Shown here: piece by piece, positions 40,647 through 51,079 of the stretch
Numbering within the stretch: the first letter of the stretch is position 1
How the letters are laid out: every line of letters starts with the position of its first letter
DNA from: Coprinellus micaceus
Lineage: Eukaryota > Basidiomycota > Agaricomycetes > Agaricales > Psathyrellaceae
Length of the DNA: 64,000 bases
NCBI GenBank assembly: GCA_951394405.1
Contig: OX596337.1
Span: 3,472,001 to 3,536,000 of the forward strand
Direction: 5' to 3'
Made by a program: the position numbers and the translations under genes
The notes under the pieces: generated by a model
Database searches by the model: none
Seen by the model: the letters and a program-made list of their open reading frames with translations, nothing else
What the model was told of the DNA's origin: nothing

Positions 40647-41569
40647 TCACGACTCCGCCAACGCCTTCTTCAACCTCTCATACTCCTGCTCCTTCTCAAT
40701 CAACTCATTCCTCATCCTCTCCTGCTCCCCAATAACCTTCTTCCTCGCCTCATCCAACCTCTCCGCCTCCTCACTAATCATCCCCACCCAAAACTCCGGC
40801 GGCCCATCCCCCTCCTTCCCTTTACTCGCCTCAAAGCTCGCAGGGTTCGCCGTATGGAACGGCACCCTATTCCTCTTTTGCCTCGGGATCGGGGTGGGTG
40901 GGTGCGATGTGAGGAGGTTGAGGAAGTTCTGGAAAGGGTCGTTGAATACGATTTCGTCGTATTGCCAGCTGTGTACGGGCCCGGCTTTGAGTGCGATTTC
41001 GAGAGGGGGGATCTCGGGTTCGCCGGAGAGGGTCCAGGGGTGCAGTTTGAGGTGGTGCAGGAGGGTCATGGCCTTTTCGCCGGCTTCAGGGATGAAAGTT
41101 ATACGGACTATGATTTCGAATTCGCCCCATCCGGTTTCGGTGACTTCGAAGGGTGGTTTGTCGATGTCTATACGTTCCTTTCATCAGGATGCTTATTCTT
41201 TACGAGGAGCTGAAAAACAGACTTCTCGTATGATTCGGGTAGGTATCGTGCAACTTGAACGTTACCCTCTTGATGAAGTAGCTCAGATCATCTGCCCCAC
41301 CGACCTGGTCGCTCCCAGGTATGCTCGCAGCACTACGTACGGCGACAGTCCAGCGGTGGGTATGGTCAGGCGACGAGAGCCCATCGCGTTCCTTTTGAGT
41401 GAGTGCAACGGCTGTGTTGCCGTAGATTATGGGGCGGTAGATGCTGAGGCCCTATGACATTCGATCCATTGGGAACAGCTATCAGCTTTCAGTTCTTTAT
41501 ACTCGGATAGGAAGGAAGATGAAAGGAGAGGAGACTGACCCTAACGCGGACACGGTCATTGGCGGACAT
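40647..41569 (-). CDS. YAF9: YEATS-domain protein Yaf9
   Basis: Exons on minus 41569-41540, 41451-41223 and 41167-40647 give 259 residues (yeast Yaf9 is 226). The YEATS domain starts near residue 12 ([12 protein letters not shown]) and includes [28 protein letters not shown] and [15 protein letters not shown], the loops that form the acyl-lysine pocket. A C-terminal coiled coil follows ([33 protein letters not shown]). Yaf9 is a shared subunit of the NuA4 acetyltransferase and the SWR1 remodeller that deposits H2A.Z. It reads acetylated or crotonylated histone H3. The gene is divergent from the COX7-like gene, with 183 bases between the starts. Confidence 0.93.
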
Positions 41570-41752
41570 GGTGAAGAGTCGCGTCCAAGGCGCGAGCAGT
41601 CTCGGCTACCGGTCTTTCGGCGTCCCATCACCAACTCGCTTCAGGGCAAGCAAACTCCGCAACATCCCGGTGCGAGCCGCCTCCTGCCTCTCTTCCTCGT
41701 CGTCAACGCTCTCCACACCACCACTCAGTCGTCGCCTTTCTCCTACGTCGAA

Positions 41753-42436
41753 ATGGCATTGTTCTCGCCTCTCTACAACCGTACGTTGCTAGGACTCGAA
41801 TGAGGTGAAGAGGGGAGGCTGATGGGAGAATTTTGAATTGCGTGTAGTCCCCAACCACGTCCCCGAAAGACAGAAGAGGTACCAGGTACGCTTGCGTCTC
41901 TCAATGTGCTAATTTCAAAGGTTGGGATTTAACCTGGATTTCTGTGCTCCTTTTGTAGAATGACGCCCGCGCCATCTACCTCCGCACCCCTCGTGCCAAG
42001 CTCTACGTCGGTCAGTCTTCAGTCTCACTCCGCCCATTCGCCCCATCTCTTCCCATCCTCGACACGGACGCAACGCGTGCAGTTCTACCGCGTGATAGCA
42101 TTGTTTCCGACGAATTCTGTTCGAGCAGAACGAACTACGCGGTGTACACCAGGAGAGGGTCATATGCTCAATGAAACACGTTCTTCTTGCAGGTTCCTAT
42201 GTCGCCCTTTTCAGCGTCGGCATGGCCGCTACCACCATTGGAGCTTGGCAGATGATCAAGGTGCGTTCCTCTTCTTCCCCACTCCTTCACCTGCCCCCAC
42301 CTCGTTCCCCTCTTCCAAACATGTCGCGACATTCCCATCCTCCCCCTTCCCGTAATCCCTCTCACCCCCTTCGCCCTGCCTAAACGACCGTACAAATAAC
42401 AACCTACCCCCCCGAATCTAGGGCAAGTCCGATTAA
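41753..42436 (+). CDS. COX7: small mitochondrial inner-membrane protein, cytochrome c oxidase subunit 7-like
   Basis: Five exons 41753-41780, 41848-41885, 41959-42010, 42193-42260 and 42422-42436 give only 66 residues. The order is a short N-terminal matrix segment, then RTPRAKLYVGSYVALFSVGMAATTIGAW, one membrane helix, and a short tail ending KGKSD. This matches the size and layout of fungal Cox7 (COX7A family), which has a basic LYL/LYV motif right before a single helix. It would be a nuclear-encoded structural subunit of complex IV. The gene is easily missed because each exon is tiny. Every junction has canonical GT-AG ends and keeps frame. Confidence 0.8.
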
Positions 42437-43626
42437 ACGCATCCCTCAAGCCTAGACCAAGCCCATTAGCGGAGGTGGAGGACCTGGACAGGAGCCATTC
42501 GACATTCTTAGACGCAGATCTCAATACACCCATTCCAAATCCAATCGAACTTCCATTCGTTCATTCGTTGCCGCCCCCTGTCCACATATCCCGCGCCGCG
42601 CTCGATACTACCTGTTGAGGAATGTCCAAACCGTCGGGGTTAGAGGGTCAGATAGAGCATCTCTTGAAGCCGTTGGGTCGCCAGCACCCAGCGAATGCGC
42701 GCTCTCCAGTGTGGGCCAGGCTGGGTAGCGAGGGGTGTGCAACCTTGGCGAGCCCAGCGCTCAGCGGCGTTTCTTGAGTACGCCTCGTTTTCTCGGCATA
42801 AGCGATTTGGCGAATCTAGATCTTCCTCACCTCTAGAGGTGCGCTGATAAGGTCTACTTATTGTACACATTCAACGCGTTTCCGGACCATGACCATGTTC
42901 TAACTCATCCATATCTTATTGCAATATTCCTTACGCCGCCAGTCTCCGCTTGGGCGCTGAGGATGAAACGCTGATATAGATCCTCGCCCTCTGATCATCG
43001 AGCACAGCTTCATGCTTCATTGACCTCCCTCCCTTGCGAGATGAATTCAAGAAGCAAGGGGCGTTCGTTTCTCGCTGATATCACACCCATACATAGTTCA
43101 TGACCATCTTTTCGGGCTTTGTATCCCGTTTTCTGGCGGTGTGTTGGTGTGCACCTACCTTCGTTGAGTACAGCCAGGCTCTGAAACTCCGTCCACTGGG
43201 GGTCAACTCCGTTTTCTGTTGACAGAATCTTCTCCCCAAACTGTAACCGTTTCGGGGGATTTGGCTTGGGAGATTTGATAGGTATACTTACCGTATACAT
43301 ACCGTGGATAAACACGGTGTTCCCGAGACAATGGGCTTTTCTTGGGGGGGCTGGGCTCGTGAGCGCCTAGTTGAGCCTTTCTTCTATACCACCACTCAGC
43401 TGCGTCCTGCGGGGCGGTCTTTTGGCGCCGTCCTTTCACCTCATTCCCTCCCTCCCTTTACCTGCTTTCCAGCGCCGTTCTCCGATATTACTTGTGACCC
43501 CCAAACCTACGCCCGCTCAGCAGCCACGACCCGACTATTAGTATATTGAGAGTGTAACCACAACAACAACGTCGGACGACTGGCGACTATCGCCGCTCCG
43601 CGCAGGAAGAACTGGGGAAGGAGATC
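42437..43626. other. 1.2-kb intergenic region
   Basis: No exon was recognised. It includes the COX7 3' flank and the promoter of the Gln-rich gene. A GC-rich patch at about 42660-42780 (GCGAGCCCAGCGCTCAGCGG) could fold but has no recognisable RNA motif. Confidence 0.4.
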
Positions 43627-46233
43627 ATGTCGTTATCGTACTCAAGATTCGTCGAGTTGCAGAGTTCGACGTCCCATTATGATGAAAAGTATCCGCCGGA
43701 TTATGAGCAGGCTACCAGGTGAGTCCCCGTAGTTCGTTCGTTCATGGGCCTTTGAAACTGACGATACGCTCCAACCCATTCCTCCTCGTTTCTGTGCTGT
43801 GGACGATTGATCACCTCGTCTCCCGCTATTTGGCCGGCGCTATGATCTATTGAATACCCTCTGCTGCTCTCCGACCGCGTCCATTCTCCCTGTGGCCACT
43901 ATGACTCTTGCTACCTTGGCCTACTGTTTCTGAATCTGAAGCACCGCCGCCCTAAGCGACACCTCCTCCATCCGACCACTCAACACCGGTATCCCCGGCA
44001 GCGCGTCCACCGTCCCTCCAAGCTCCGCCTGGCCAGGGTCGCCGTTTGCTGACCCTGTAGGCTCGAACCCTAGGCTTAGGTGCGTTCATTTGCTTTGAGG
44101 AGGAGCGAGATGAGTTGAGTGGTACTAATCAACGAGCCCTCTATCCTACCCTCTCGATACAATTTCGATCTATGGACCCCACCGCGTTGCTCTGGCGCCT
44201 CACTCCCCACCTGGATTGACCGACGACGTCGGGATGGGATAAAACAGCCCCGAACACCGACACCCAAACGCCCACTCACGCCAATTCTCCGTCCGCCGGC
44301 CTCTCCCCTCCCCTCGCCCGGTCTCCGCGCAAGGAACACCCCCAGTTGCCTACAACAACAATACCGCATCTTCTCCTCAACAACAACAGCAACAACAGTA
44401 TCTGCAAACGCACGGCCGCGCGGCGTCGTTGTCGCAAGTGTCTCTGCACCATACGGGGCATACACAGACGTCGGGGTACAGTGGGACGGTGAATCCGAGT
44501 CAGCAGCAGTATCAGAATGGGGCGGGGCATGGGCAGCAGCAGGTGCCTTCGTATCAGAGCGCGACGGGGCATGGACAGCAGCAGCAGCAGCAGGAGCCGG
44601 CGCAGAGACAGGGACCGGGAGGGGATGGGTATGAGAGATGGGTGTATACGTATAGATTGGTGGCGGGGGGTGCACCGGTGCAGGTCTTGATCTCGTATGT
44701 GGTTTCTCTCCTCCCCTCTCTCATTCCCTGTATCCCCTCGCCTTTCTTCCCTCCTCTCCCCCCTGCCCTGCTCTGGGGAGACGAGCTCTCAACTCCTTTC
44801 AAGTTCCTTTCGAGGCATTGTCCGTTTCGTTTCATCCCACACCATCTATCTCATTTCCGCCATCCATTTTGCGGTGGAAGAGCGGTCTTGCTGATTATAA
44901 TCCCTTGCTTCTCGATGTGCCTTAATGCGGCGATCCTCTCCTGTGCGGTGCTTCGACGGTTTACGAAAACAACGTTCGCCCTCGTGGTGCCTTGCTTCGA
45001 CGTATGCGACATACGACATACGACAACCCGGATTTCGGACCCGGCGTCGACATTCACCTATCCGCCTCTGTGTCCTTTCTCAAACCCCATCTTACGCGTA
45101 TTTTGCGACGATGTTCGAATTGAATAACGTAGAGTGGAGTCGTCGACGGGTCTCCCTACGGTAGGGGCCGTGTACACCTTCCGGCTCTCGATGAAAGTGG
45201 GCGGGATCGAACGTCCGTTGGGCGAGGGCGTGGAGAAGACGTTGAGGGTGGACCCCAGAGGGCTGGAATTTGTTGTATTGTGCGTCTTTTCGCATCCCCT
45301 TACAAACCCCAATCGTGGACTCACAGCACATCACCCCGTAGCGTGTTCCCCGGAAAATCCTCGCTACCATCTGGGTGTCTGTGGTCCCTCCGCGTCTGGC
45401 TCCGCGTCAACTCCATCGACCACCGGCTTTTCGGGGAAGATGAAGTGTGGGTGGGGAAGGATCCTGATTTTAATGCGATTGGGGATGCGAGTTTTGCGAG
45501 ACTGAAGCATCAGAATGGGTCGAGTGGGAATGGCGGTGCAGGGGGCGAAGGAGAGATGGTGTATCAGTTGTATGTGGGGAGGGCCCCAGTAGCGTTTACT
45601 GTCAAGTGAGTCTTTGGTTTTGTCTTTGTGTATGAGAGGGGATGAATGCTAACTGGAGGCGGAATCGTATGTAGGTGGGCGAGGATACATGGAAACTTGT
45701 TCAAGTATTCGATGGAGTACGAGGCGGGGGGTGTTGGGGGTCTTCTCTTTGAAGATGTGAGATTGAAGCTGGACGTCGGTCCTAGAAGCGTTGGGTTCCT
45801 GATTTTGTGAGTCTATCTCCCGTCTTTCGCTCTATCAGCAGCGTTCCTCACCCCAGGCCTACCGCCCCACAGCACCGTCCCCTCCAACTCCGTCCCCCCA
45901 GGCGCCTCGCACAAACTCCGCGTCTGGATCCGCACACTCGTGCCCCCCTCCTCCCTCGTGCCCTCCCTCGACCCCTCCCAACCGCAACCACAAAACTTCA
46001 CGGGGCTCCCCTTCAACGACTCGTACCTCTACCAGCGGCTTTTCAAGACGGATGACTTTAAAGTTGGAGCGCATTTGCAGTTTGAGGTTTTGGGGCCGAA
46101 GATGATTATGGCGTTTAGTATGGGGGGGCCGGAGGTGGTGGGGTTGGCGCATGCGCCGCATGGGGGAGGGGGGAAGGGGAGGAAACATTCGGGGTCTTTG
46201 AGTAGTGTGGATGAGGGGGGGTATGACTTTTGA
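43627..46233 (+). CDS. Gln/Ser-rich protein of unknown function
   Basis: Seven exons were rebuilt, with phases that all agree: 43627-43718, 43942-44079, about 44251-44694, 45133-45279, 45342-45605, 45675-45806, 45873-46233, giving 525 residues. The N-terminal 40 percent is disordered, with Gln repeats (QQQQQQQY, GHGQQQ). The C-terminal half is rich in beta-type sequence (YTFRLSMKVGG, WSLRVWLRVNSIDHRLFGEDEVWVG, YQLYVGRAPVAFTVKWARIHGNLF, KLRVWIRTL). This half looks like a folded domain, possibly a beta sandwich, but matches no family I recognise. It is probably a regulator. The third exon start and the 438-base intron at 44695-45132 are the least certain parts. Confidence 0.6.
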
Positions 46234-46749
46234 GGGGTGATGGGAGTGTGGTGGTGGATAGGGTGGGAGGAGATAGATGAAGAGGGGGAGGTGGGTGTGT
46301 CGTAGGGGAGGAGAATGCTGAGGGTGGTGGCTATGGGGGTGGGGCGGCTATTAGCTGTTGGATATGGGTAAAATTGGATGTGATCCTGGACTAACCTATG
46401 GATGGAACTCGGAAGGACGTGCATCACCATGTATCTCTATCTTCGACTCTGATTCTCGGAATCTACTTCGACTTTCGTTACGTAGTTCGTTTTGTTCGCC
46501 TTCATGTTGTACTAGTACTATGTAGTGTAGTAATGCCTCTAAGTGTATAACAGTATTCCAGCTCATTTGTTTATGTGATTTTGCAGTGACTCGGAGAGTC
46601 GGAGGGGAGTCCGAGTTGCTTCGACCTGGCTCACGTGCTACAATCAAAATTGGCAGGCGGCCCGACAGAATCCGGGGCATTCGGCTGGCGTCGCGGTTGC
46701 TGTCCACGACCTCTCCTTCCTTCCTCCCGCTCCCCATCTCCTGGTCAGG
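46234..46749. other. intergenic region before bL28m
   Basis: About 515 bases with the G-rich 3' end of the Gln-rich gene (repeated GGGTGG) and the promoter of the ribosomal protein gene. No gene is seen. Confidence 0.4.
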
Positions 46750-47437
46750 ATGTTCGCGACGCTACTTCGACTTGGGGAGTTTTCTCAACCCTTCAAGAGG
46801 GCAGAGTTTGGTCTCTTCGGCGGCAAGACCAAGCAATACGGAAACAACGTTCCTTTCTCGAAACACAAAACCCGACGGACGTGGCTACCAAACGTTCAGC
46901 GCAAGCGCTTGCCTTCAGAAGTCTTGGGAGAGAAATTGAGGGTGAAGGTGACCACCCGGGCGTTGAGGACTATCAAAAAGGTGCGTCTGACGCGGACTAG
47001 ACCTTCCAGGCGCACACGTTGAATCGGTTGTTTGCAGTACGGTGGAGTGGACAACTACTTGTCCCAAACCAAAGCGTACAAGCTGAGCCATGAGGGTATG
47101 AAGCTGCGACTGCGGGTAAAGGATGCGGCACAGGAGCAGCGGGAAGCTTTTCTGAAGTCGCCTGAGGGTAAAGCCGAGGTCATGAAGCAGTACGAGAACA
47201 AGCCACTATGGACGAAGGTTCAGGGAAGCCTATACGCCCAGATCAAGAGAGCTAACAAACTTTTGGATGACACCGTACCGGGCGCTGCGAGGAGGGCGAG
47301 GAGGGAGGCCTCCAAGGCCTTAGGCTTGATGGAGAAGTATGCCAGGTGCGCGCTATGGTTGTGTGGTTGTGAACGAACATCCTCATTTCATTTGCAGTCC
47401 GACGCAGACGATGGAGTACCTTCAGAGCCGCCCATAG
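46750..47437 (+). CDS. mitochondrial ribosomal protein bL28m
   Basis: Exons 46750-46980, 47038-47345 and 47398-47437 give 192 residues. The bL28 core is clear: YGNNVPFSKHKTRRTWLPNVQRKRL, then VKVTTRALRTIKKYGGVDNYL. It has a short mitochondrial-type N terminus (MFATLLRLGEFSQPFKRAE) and a long basic C-terminal extension usual in fungal mitochondrial homologues. It is a structural protein of the large subunit of the mitoribosome. The final exon is only 40 bases (SPTQTMEYLQSRP), joined by a canonical TTTGCAG acceptor. Confidence 0.9.
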
Positions 47438-47938
47438 ATCAGCTCACTACTCTATTTCTATTTACTAAATTTAACACCCTGTTATCCAATCTACCGACAT
47501 CGTGTCGTTCATAGGCCTTGGTTTTGTGCTTGGGTATCCGACAGGTTCCCCCGCTCCAATTTCGTCTGGACACCCGACTTCCCCCCCCCCCCCCCCTCCC
47601 CCCCTTTCGTTTCACCCTCTGGCTTCTATAGTCCACTCTTAAAACTCACCTGAGTGATTTACGAGTTGGCCTCGAGTATGCAGGCTCCAAATTCAAAGGG
47701 CCCAAAGTGAGCTCAGGCTTGTTTTCTCGTCGGTATCATCGGATGCAAGAGCGACGTGGTGCTAGGAAAGCTGGGGTCTTCCTGTTTTCCATCCTTTCGA
47801 ATGGTCGAAAGAAAGACGGTAAAGATGGTCTCTGCCTATTGGACGCTACGTCTGTACACCTGATGCAACTAACTGGATGACTGAGGCTGGACCCAGGGGC
47901 AGGGCAAACTCGTATCGGGCCCTCGCGGGACCTACTGT
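47438..47938. other. intergenic region between bL28m and HNH gene 1
   Basis: This is a convergent 3'-3' interval of 500 bases with no exon. It contains the cytosine homopolymer listed separately. Confidence 0.5.
47581..47604. repeat. poly-C tract
   Basis: Sixteen C, one T, then seven C. It is an unusual homopolymer for this window and a likely spot for length variation or sequencing error. Confidence 0.9.
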
Positions 47939-49200
47939 CTAACGACTGGTGGAAACAGATGCGCGCCAGCTCCCAGCGTGACCAAGGAGTTGAGCATGAG
48001 GAGGGGGGATTGCTGAGCCATCCTCCTCGACGGCGGAATCATTGAACGTGACTTGTTTCTTGAGCCCGACGGCGATGGGGTTCAATGATTCGGAGTGGCA
48101 GATATCGTATGTGTTGGGTATAACATGGCCGGGATTCAACTTATCCTAGGGAAGTCATGGTTAGCATACCCATCGTGATACCAAACACGAATTCGAAGCG
48201 AACCGCCGCACCTCTGTAGGCGTGAGCCATAGCTCGAGATTGTCGAAATGATGGTGCGCCGTATCTCCTGCGGTTAATGCATTCAAGGGGCTGTCAACAC
48301 CATTGCTACCCAACACGTCCCCAGGCCTGAAGCCTCCGTATTGTTCAATGACGGAAGTCGTGCTCGCGACCCATGTATCCTGTGGATACAGGAGAACAAG
48401 GAGGAACCATTGTTGAGATGTATAGCAAGATTGCGGAACTTGGGGATTCTTACCTTGTTGGCTGCGTGAGCCCCGCTCGTGCTGACCGAGTGGCTGATGA
48501 TATGAGCGACCACGGTGGTAGAGCACCGGTCGGATTCCGAGCCTCGCAAGTGAGCGAACTCGGAGTCGAACTCACCCGTGAAGACACAGCGGGGTTGGTC
48601 GCGATTGTGGACCTGCCAGTGAGGAAGGCATCAGCAACCAAAGGCATATCCGTACGAGCGCATCTCACAAGCGTCCGGAGTTTTGCGGGAGTGGTCCCCA
48701 CTGGACGAGGGAAGGGCCTGGTACTAGAAGGAGGGGTGCCTGCTGGCTCAAAGAAATGATGAGCTGAGAGAGTGGGAATTCGGCCTTTGGGATTATAGAC
48801 TGGGGATAAAGGTAAGGCTGATCAGACGACCTTGCACCGTTCTGATGAGAGGATAGCACTCACAAATACGGACCAGGGCATACACGAGCAAGTGAGCGAG
48901 CTCTAATAACTCGCCCTCGTCACCTTTACACTTGTTGATCTCCACCGCCAGAGCTGAGCTCCCCGTTTCGGCAGGGGCGAACAAAAGAGCATAACCAAGT
49001 ACACGAGCAGCCGATGGTGGGTCGAGCTGGTTCCTCATAGACTCTGAAAGCTCCCCCTGCAACCCGGGTGCGAATGTGTCCCATGCCGCTCTCGCCTCTA
49101 AGTGACGGCACTCCTCATACGCTGCGTGTCTTGCTGTACCCATCGGGAACTCGTTCACGGGTAGAGATTGAGGATGTCGCTTGCTGTCCGGAAGGAGCAT
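47939..49200 (-). CDS. HNH-nuclease domain protein, paralog 1
   Basis: Five exons on minus: 49200-48864, 48799-48669, 48612-48454, 48379-48212, 48145-47939, giving 333 residues. After a helical N-terminal domain (ARVLGYALLFAPAETG) comes the HNH core. DQPRCVFTGEFDSEF opens it, AHIISHS holds the first catalytic-type His (His193), and SPLNALTAGDTAHHHFDNLELWL supplies the Asn and later His. The last exon (HVIPNTYDICHSESLNP ... IPPPHAQLLGHA) is shared with the paralog at 56920-58216. Intron phases (1, 0, 0, 0) are identical in the two genes. HNH domains cut or nick DNA using a metal ion. In mushrooms this family is large and uncharacterised. A role in mobile-element biology is possible but unproved. 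Confidence 0.78.
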
Positions 49201-49441
49201 GGTAGTGGTAGCGGCTAAGGGACAGGAGTTGCTTCCCAAGCTTTAAATTTGAAGTCCATCCTCATGTTTCAAGCCAGCCTCCCCAATCGCAACCAGCCGC
49301 CGGAATATCGATAGGAGGGGCTCTTCGAGTCGGGATGACAAAAGCTAGACTAGCTCCATGACATGACGTGCTTGACAGATAGTAAACCCCCAGTTCCTAA
49401 TGCGAGCAAGGGGTTGAGGGGTTGCCAGTGAAGCTGGAGTA

Positions 49442-49803
49442 CAGTGCTTTGCATAAAAAACTGCAGGTCATGGAAACAATTCCGGCTTGTTTGGCGTGTT
49501 TGTTCCTGGCCAGAATTGGTCGTGATGGTCGGCTGCGGTCCTCGGTCGAAGATATGACAAGAGGTGAGGGGCCATGGGCGAGCCTAGGTTGTTGCGAGGG
49601 ACTCTGCGATTCACCCCATCGGGTCTATGTAGACCTCCATACACGCTGACGTTGGAGGCGAGGAGCACCACCCAAGTTCACTGCTCTCGTTGCTGGGCCG
49701 CTGCATCGCGCACTCGGTTGTTGTTCCCTTTCTGGGCGCTCGCAAACAAGCCAAACAATCGGAAATTGATTCCACGACCTGCAGATTTTTATGCAAAACA
49801 CTG
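49442..49803. mobile_element. MITE-like foldback element with TA target duplication
   Basis: The ends form an inverted repeat, CAGTGCTTTGCATAAAAA on the left and its near-complement on the right, continuing through CTGCAGGTC and onward for about 90 bases. The 362-base unit is bordered by TA on both sides (49440-49441 and 49804-49805), the target site of Tc1/mariner elements, whose ends commonly begin CAGT. No transposase is encoded, so it would be moved in trans. It lies upstream of HNH gene 1. Confidence 0.75.
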
Positions 49804-49918
49804 TAAGTTGGGCGAAGATATCAATAACTAAACTCCCGAATTCCTTACAGATGGGTGGGCTCTTACTAATCGTAACCAGCGTCCACGAGCTCCTTTATTT
49901 GGTAAACGGTGCCAATAC

Positions 49919-49925
49919 TAATAAA
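49919..49925. repeat. target-site duplication TAATAAA (left)
   Basis: Identical to 56823-56829 and directly abuts the TGGGGG start of the left inverted end. Confidence 0.8.
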
Positions 49926-49991
49926 TGGGGGTGTCCAATCCCTGTATGTCACGCGGCTGGCCTGTGTCACACTTCGTCACAGTGTCACGCG
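49926..49991 (+). repeat. outer terminal inverted repeat, left
   Basis: Starts TGGGGGTGTCCAATCCC and carries GTCACGCG boxes at 49948-49955 and 49984-49991. The partner is 56760-56822. Confidence 0.75.
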
Positions 49992-50395
49992 GAAACTCGA
50001 AATAGGGGCACTTGTGAGCACCTTTCGTGCCTTTCCGTCTCTCATCCCTTAGATATAAATATCGGGAGGGTAGAAATCAATTTAACATGTATATAGACAG
50101 CCAATAGAACTCATTTCACTGTGCCAACATGCGTGTTCAGTCAACTAGAGGACCAAAGGGCTCTGAGGCGCTCGTGTCACTGCTGTATTTCCATTTTTGG
50201 CCATGAGCCTGGTCGTGCTGATCACGAACGTCCGGCACCTTCTGCCCCATAGCTCTCCACTGAGTCCACTTGGAGCCATATAAAAGGCACATTCGTAAAG
50301 CTAAAATGATACTCTATGTTTCTATTTTAGTTTGGTGCGATTTATATACTTTGGTGTAACGCAAATTTGAGTATCGCAAGGGGCAACTGGACACT

Positions 50396-50679
50396 CTTGT
50401 AAAGAATAGAATTCAGTACGATCTGCTCAGACGAGCAGGGTTTGAACTTTGTAGAGACTTTCATCTCCGGCGGCTTCTGGCTATAGAACTCCAGGATTCG
50501 ATTTTTGATTAAAGGCCTACAAGTGTCAGATACTACCCAGTGAAAGGAGGTATCTCAGGAGGGAAGAAACCTACAAAAAATCGAATCGTGGAGTTCTGTT
50601 AGAATCCCTCTTCGCTACAAAATCGGTCTATAAATCATCCCAGTACGTGCAGTCGTTGTTGAGTTCTATTCTTTACAAG
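50396..50679. mobile_element. foldback (MITE-like) insertion inside the left arm
   Basis: Ends CTTGTAAAGAATAGAA and its inverse TTCTATTCTTTACAAG. A second internal pair (GAACTCCAGGATTCGATTTTT and its near-complement) lies at about 50486 and 50575. No target duplication was found. It falls inside an approximately 0.86-kb stretch that separates the outer and inner repeats on the left but is absent from the right arm. Confidence 0.6.
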
Positions 50680-50894
50680 TTTTCCCTGCCAAATTGGCCG
50701 TGACTTGAGGTGAATTCCCAGATATCTGGTCCCATGCCTGGCTTAAACACTTTTAATTTTACCAACGCACTAATCTACCATGTGTACATCTATTCCGCAT
50801 TTTATTTGAGTTGGATCTGCCGTGTAGAGCCTGCAGTCGAGCAAAGCACTCTCGGTTTCACCTATTGGCCTGTGACACGTAGACCTGTGACTGG

Positions 50895-51004
50895 CCCCTC
50901 TATGAGGGGGACCTCGATAGAGGGACCTGCGGTTTTAATATAATTTTTGGCCGGAGCCCGCGTGGGAACGAATTGCCCTCCTGATAAGCCAATGCCACAA
51001 CTGC
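50895..51004 (+). repeat. inner inverted repeat, left (next to helicase start)
   Basis: Contains CCTCTATGAGGGGG, GACCTCGATAGAGGGAC and TTTTTGGCCGGAG, and ends AAGCCAATGCCACAACTGCC. It matches the complement of 56627-56746 over most of its length. It ends 75 bases before the helicase start codon and so overlaps its promoter. Confidence 0.8.
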
Positions 51005-51079
51005 CTAATCCGGCAACGGCTGATGATTCGCGTCGCGCCTGAGTGACGCGGCGCAATTCCTTGCCTCTCTACACTCACC

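Noticed and set aside
44076..44675. 199-residue minus frame opposite the Gln-rich exon
   Set aside because: It is a low-complexity shadow of CAG repeats on plus. The plus exon joins others in consistent phase.
44697..45127. Read-through of the Gln-rich gene's third exon as coding
   Set aside because: The extra residues lack the character of the flanking exons, and removing 44695-45132 as an intron joins VLIS to VESSTGLPTVGAVYTF in frame.
47581..47604. Poly-C tract considered as a telomere-like or recombination signal
   Set aside because: There is no repeated unit such as TTAGGG, and it is an isolated homopolymer.
50396..50679. Target-site duplication for the foldback unit in the left arm
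   Set aside because: The flanks (GACACT and TTTTCC) do not match at any length, so only the inverted ends are claimed.
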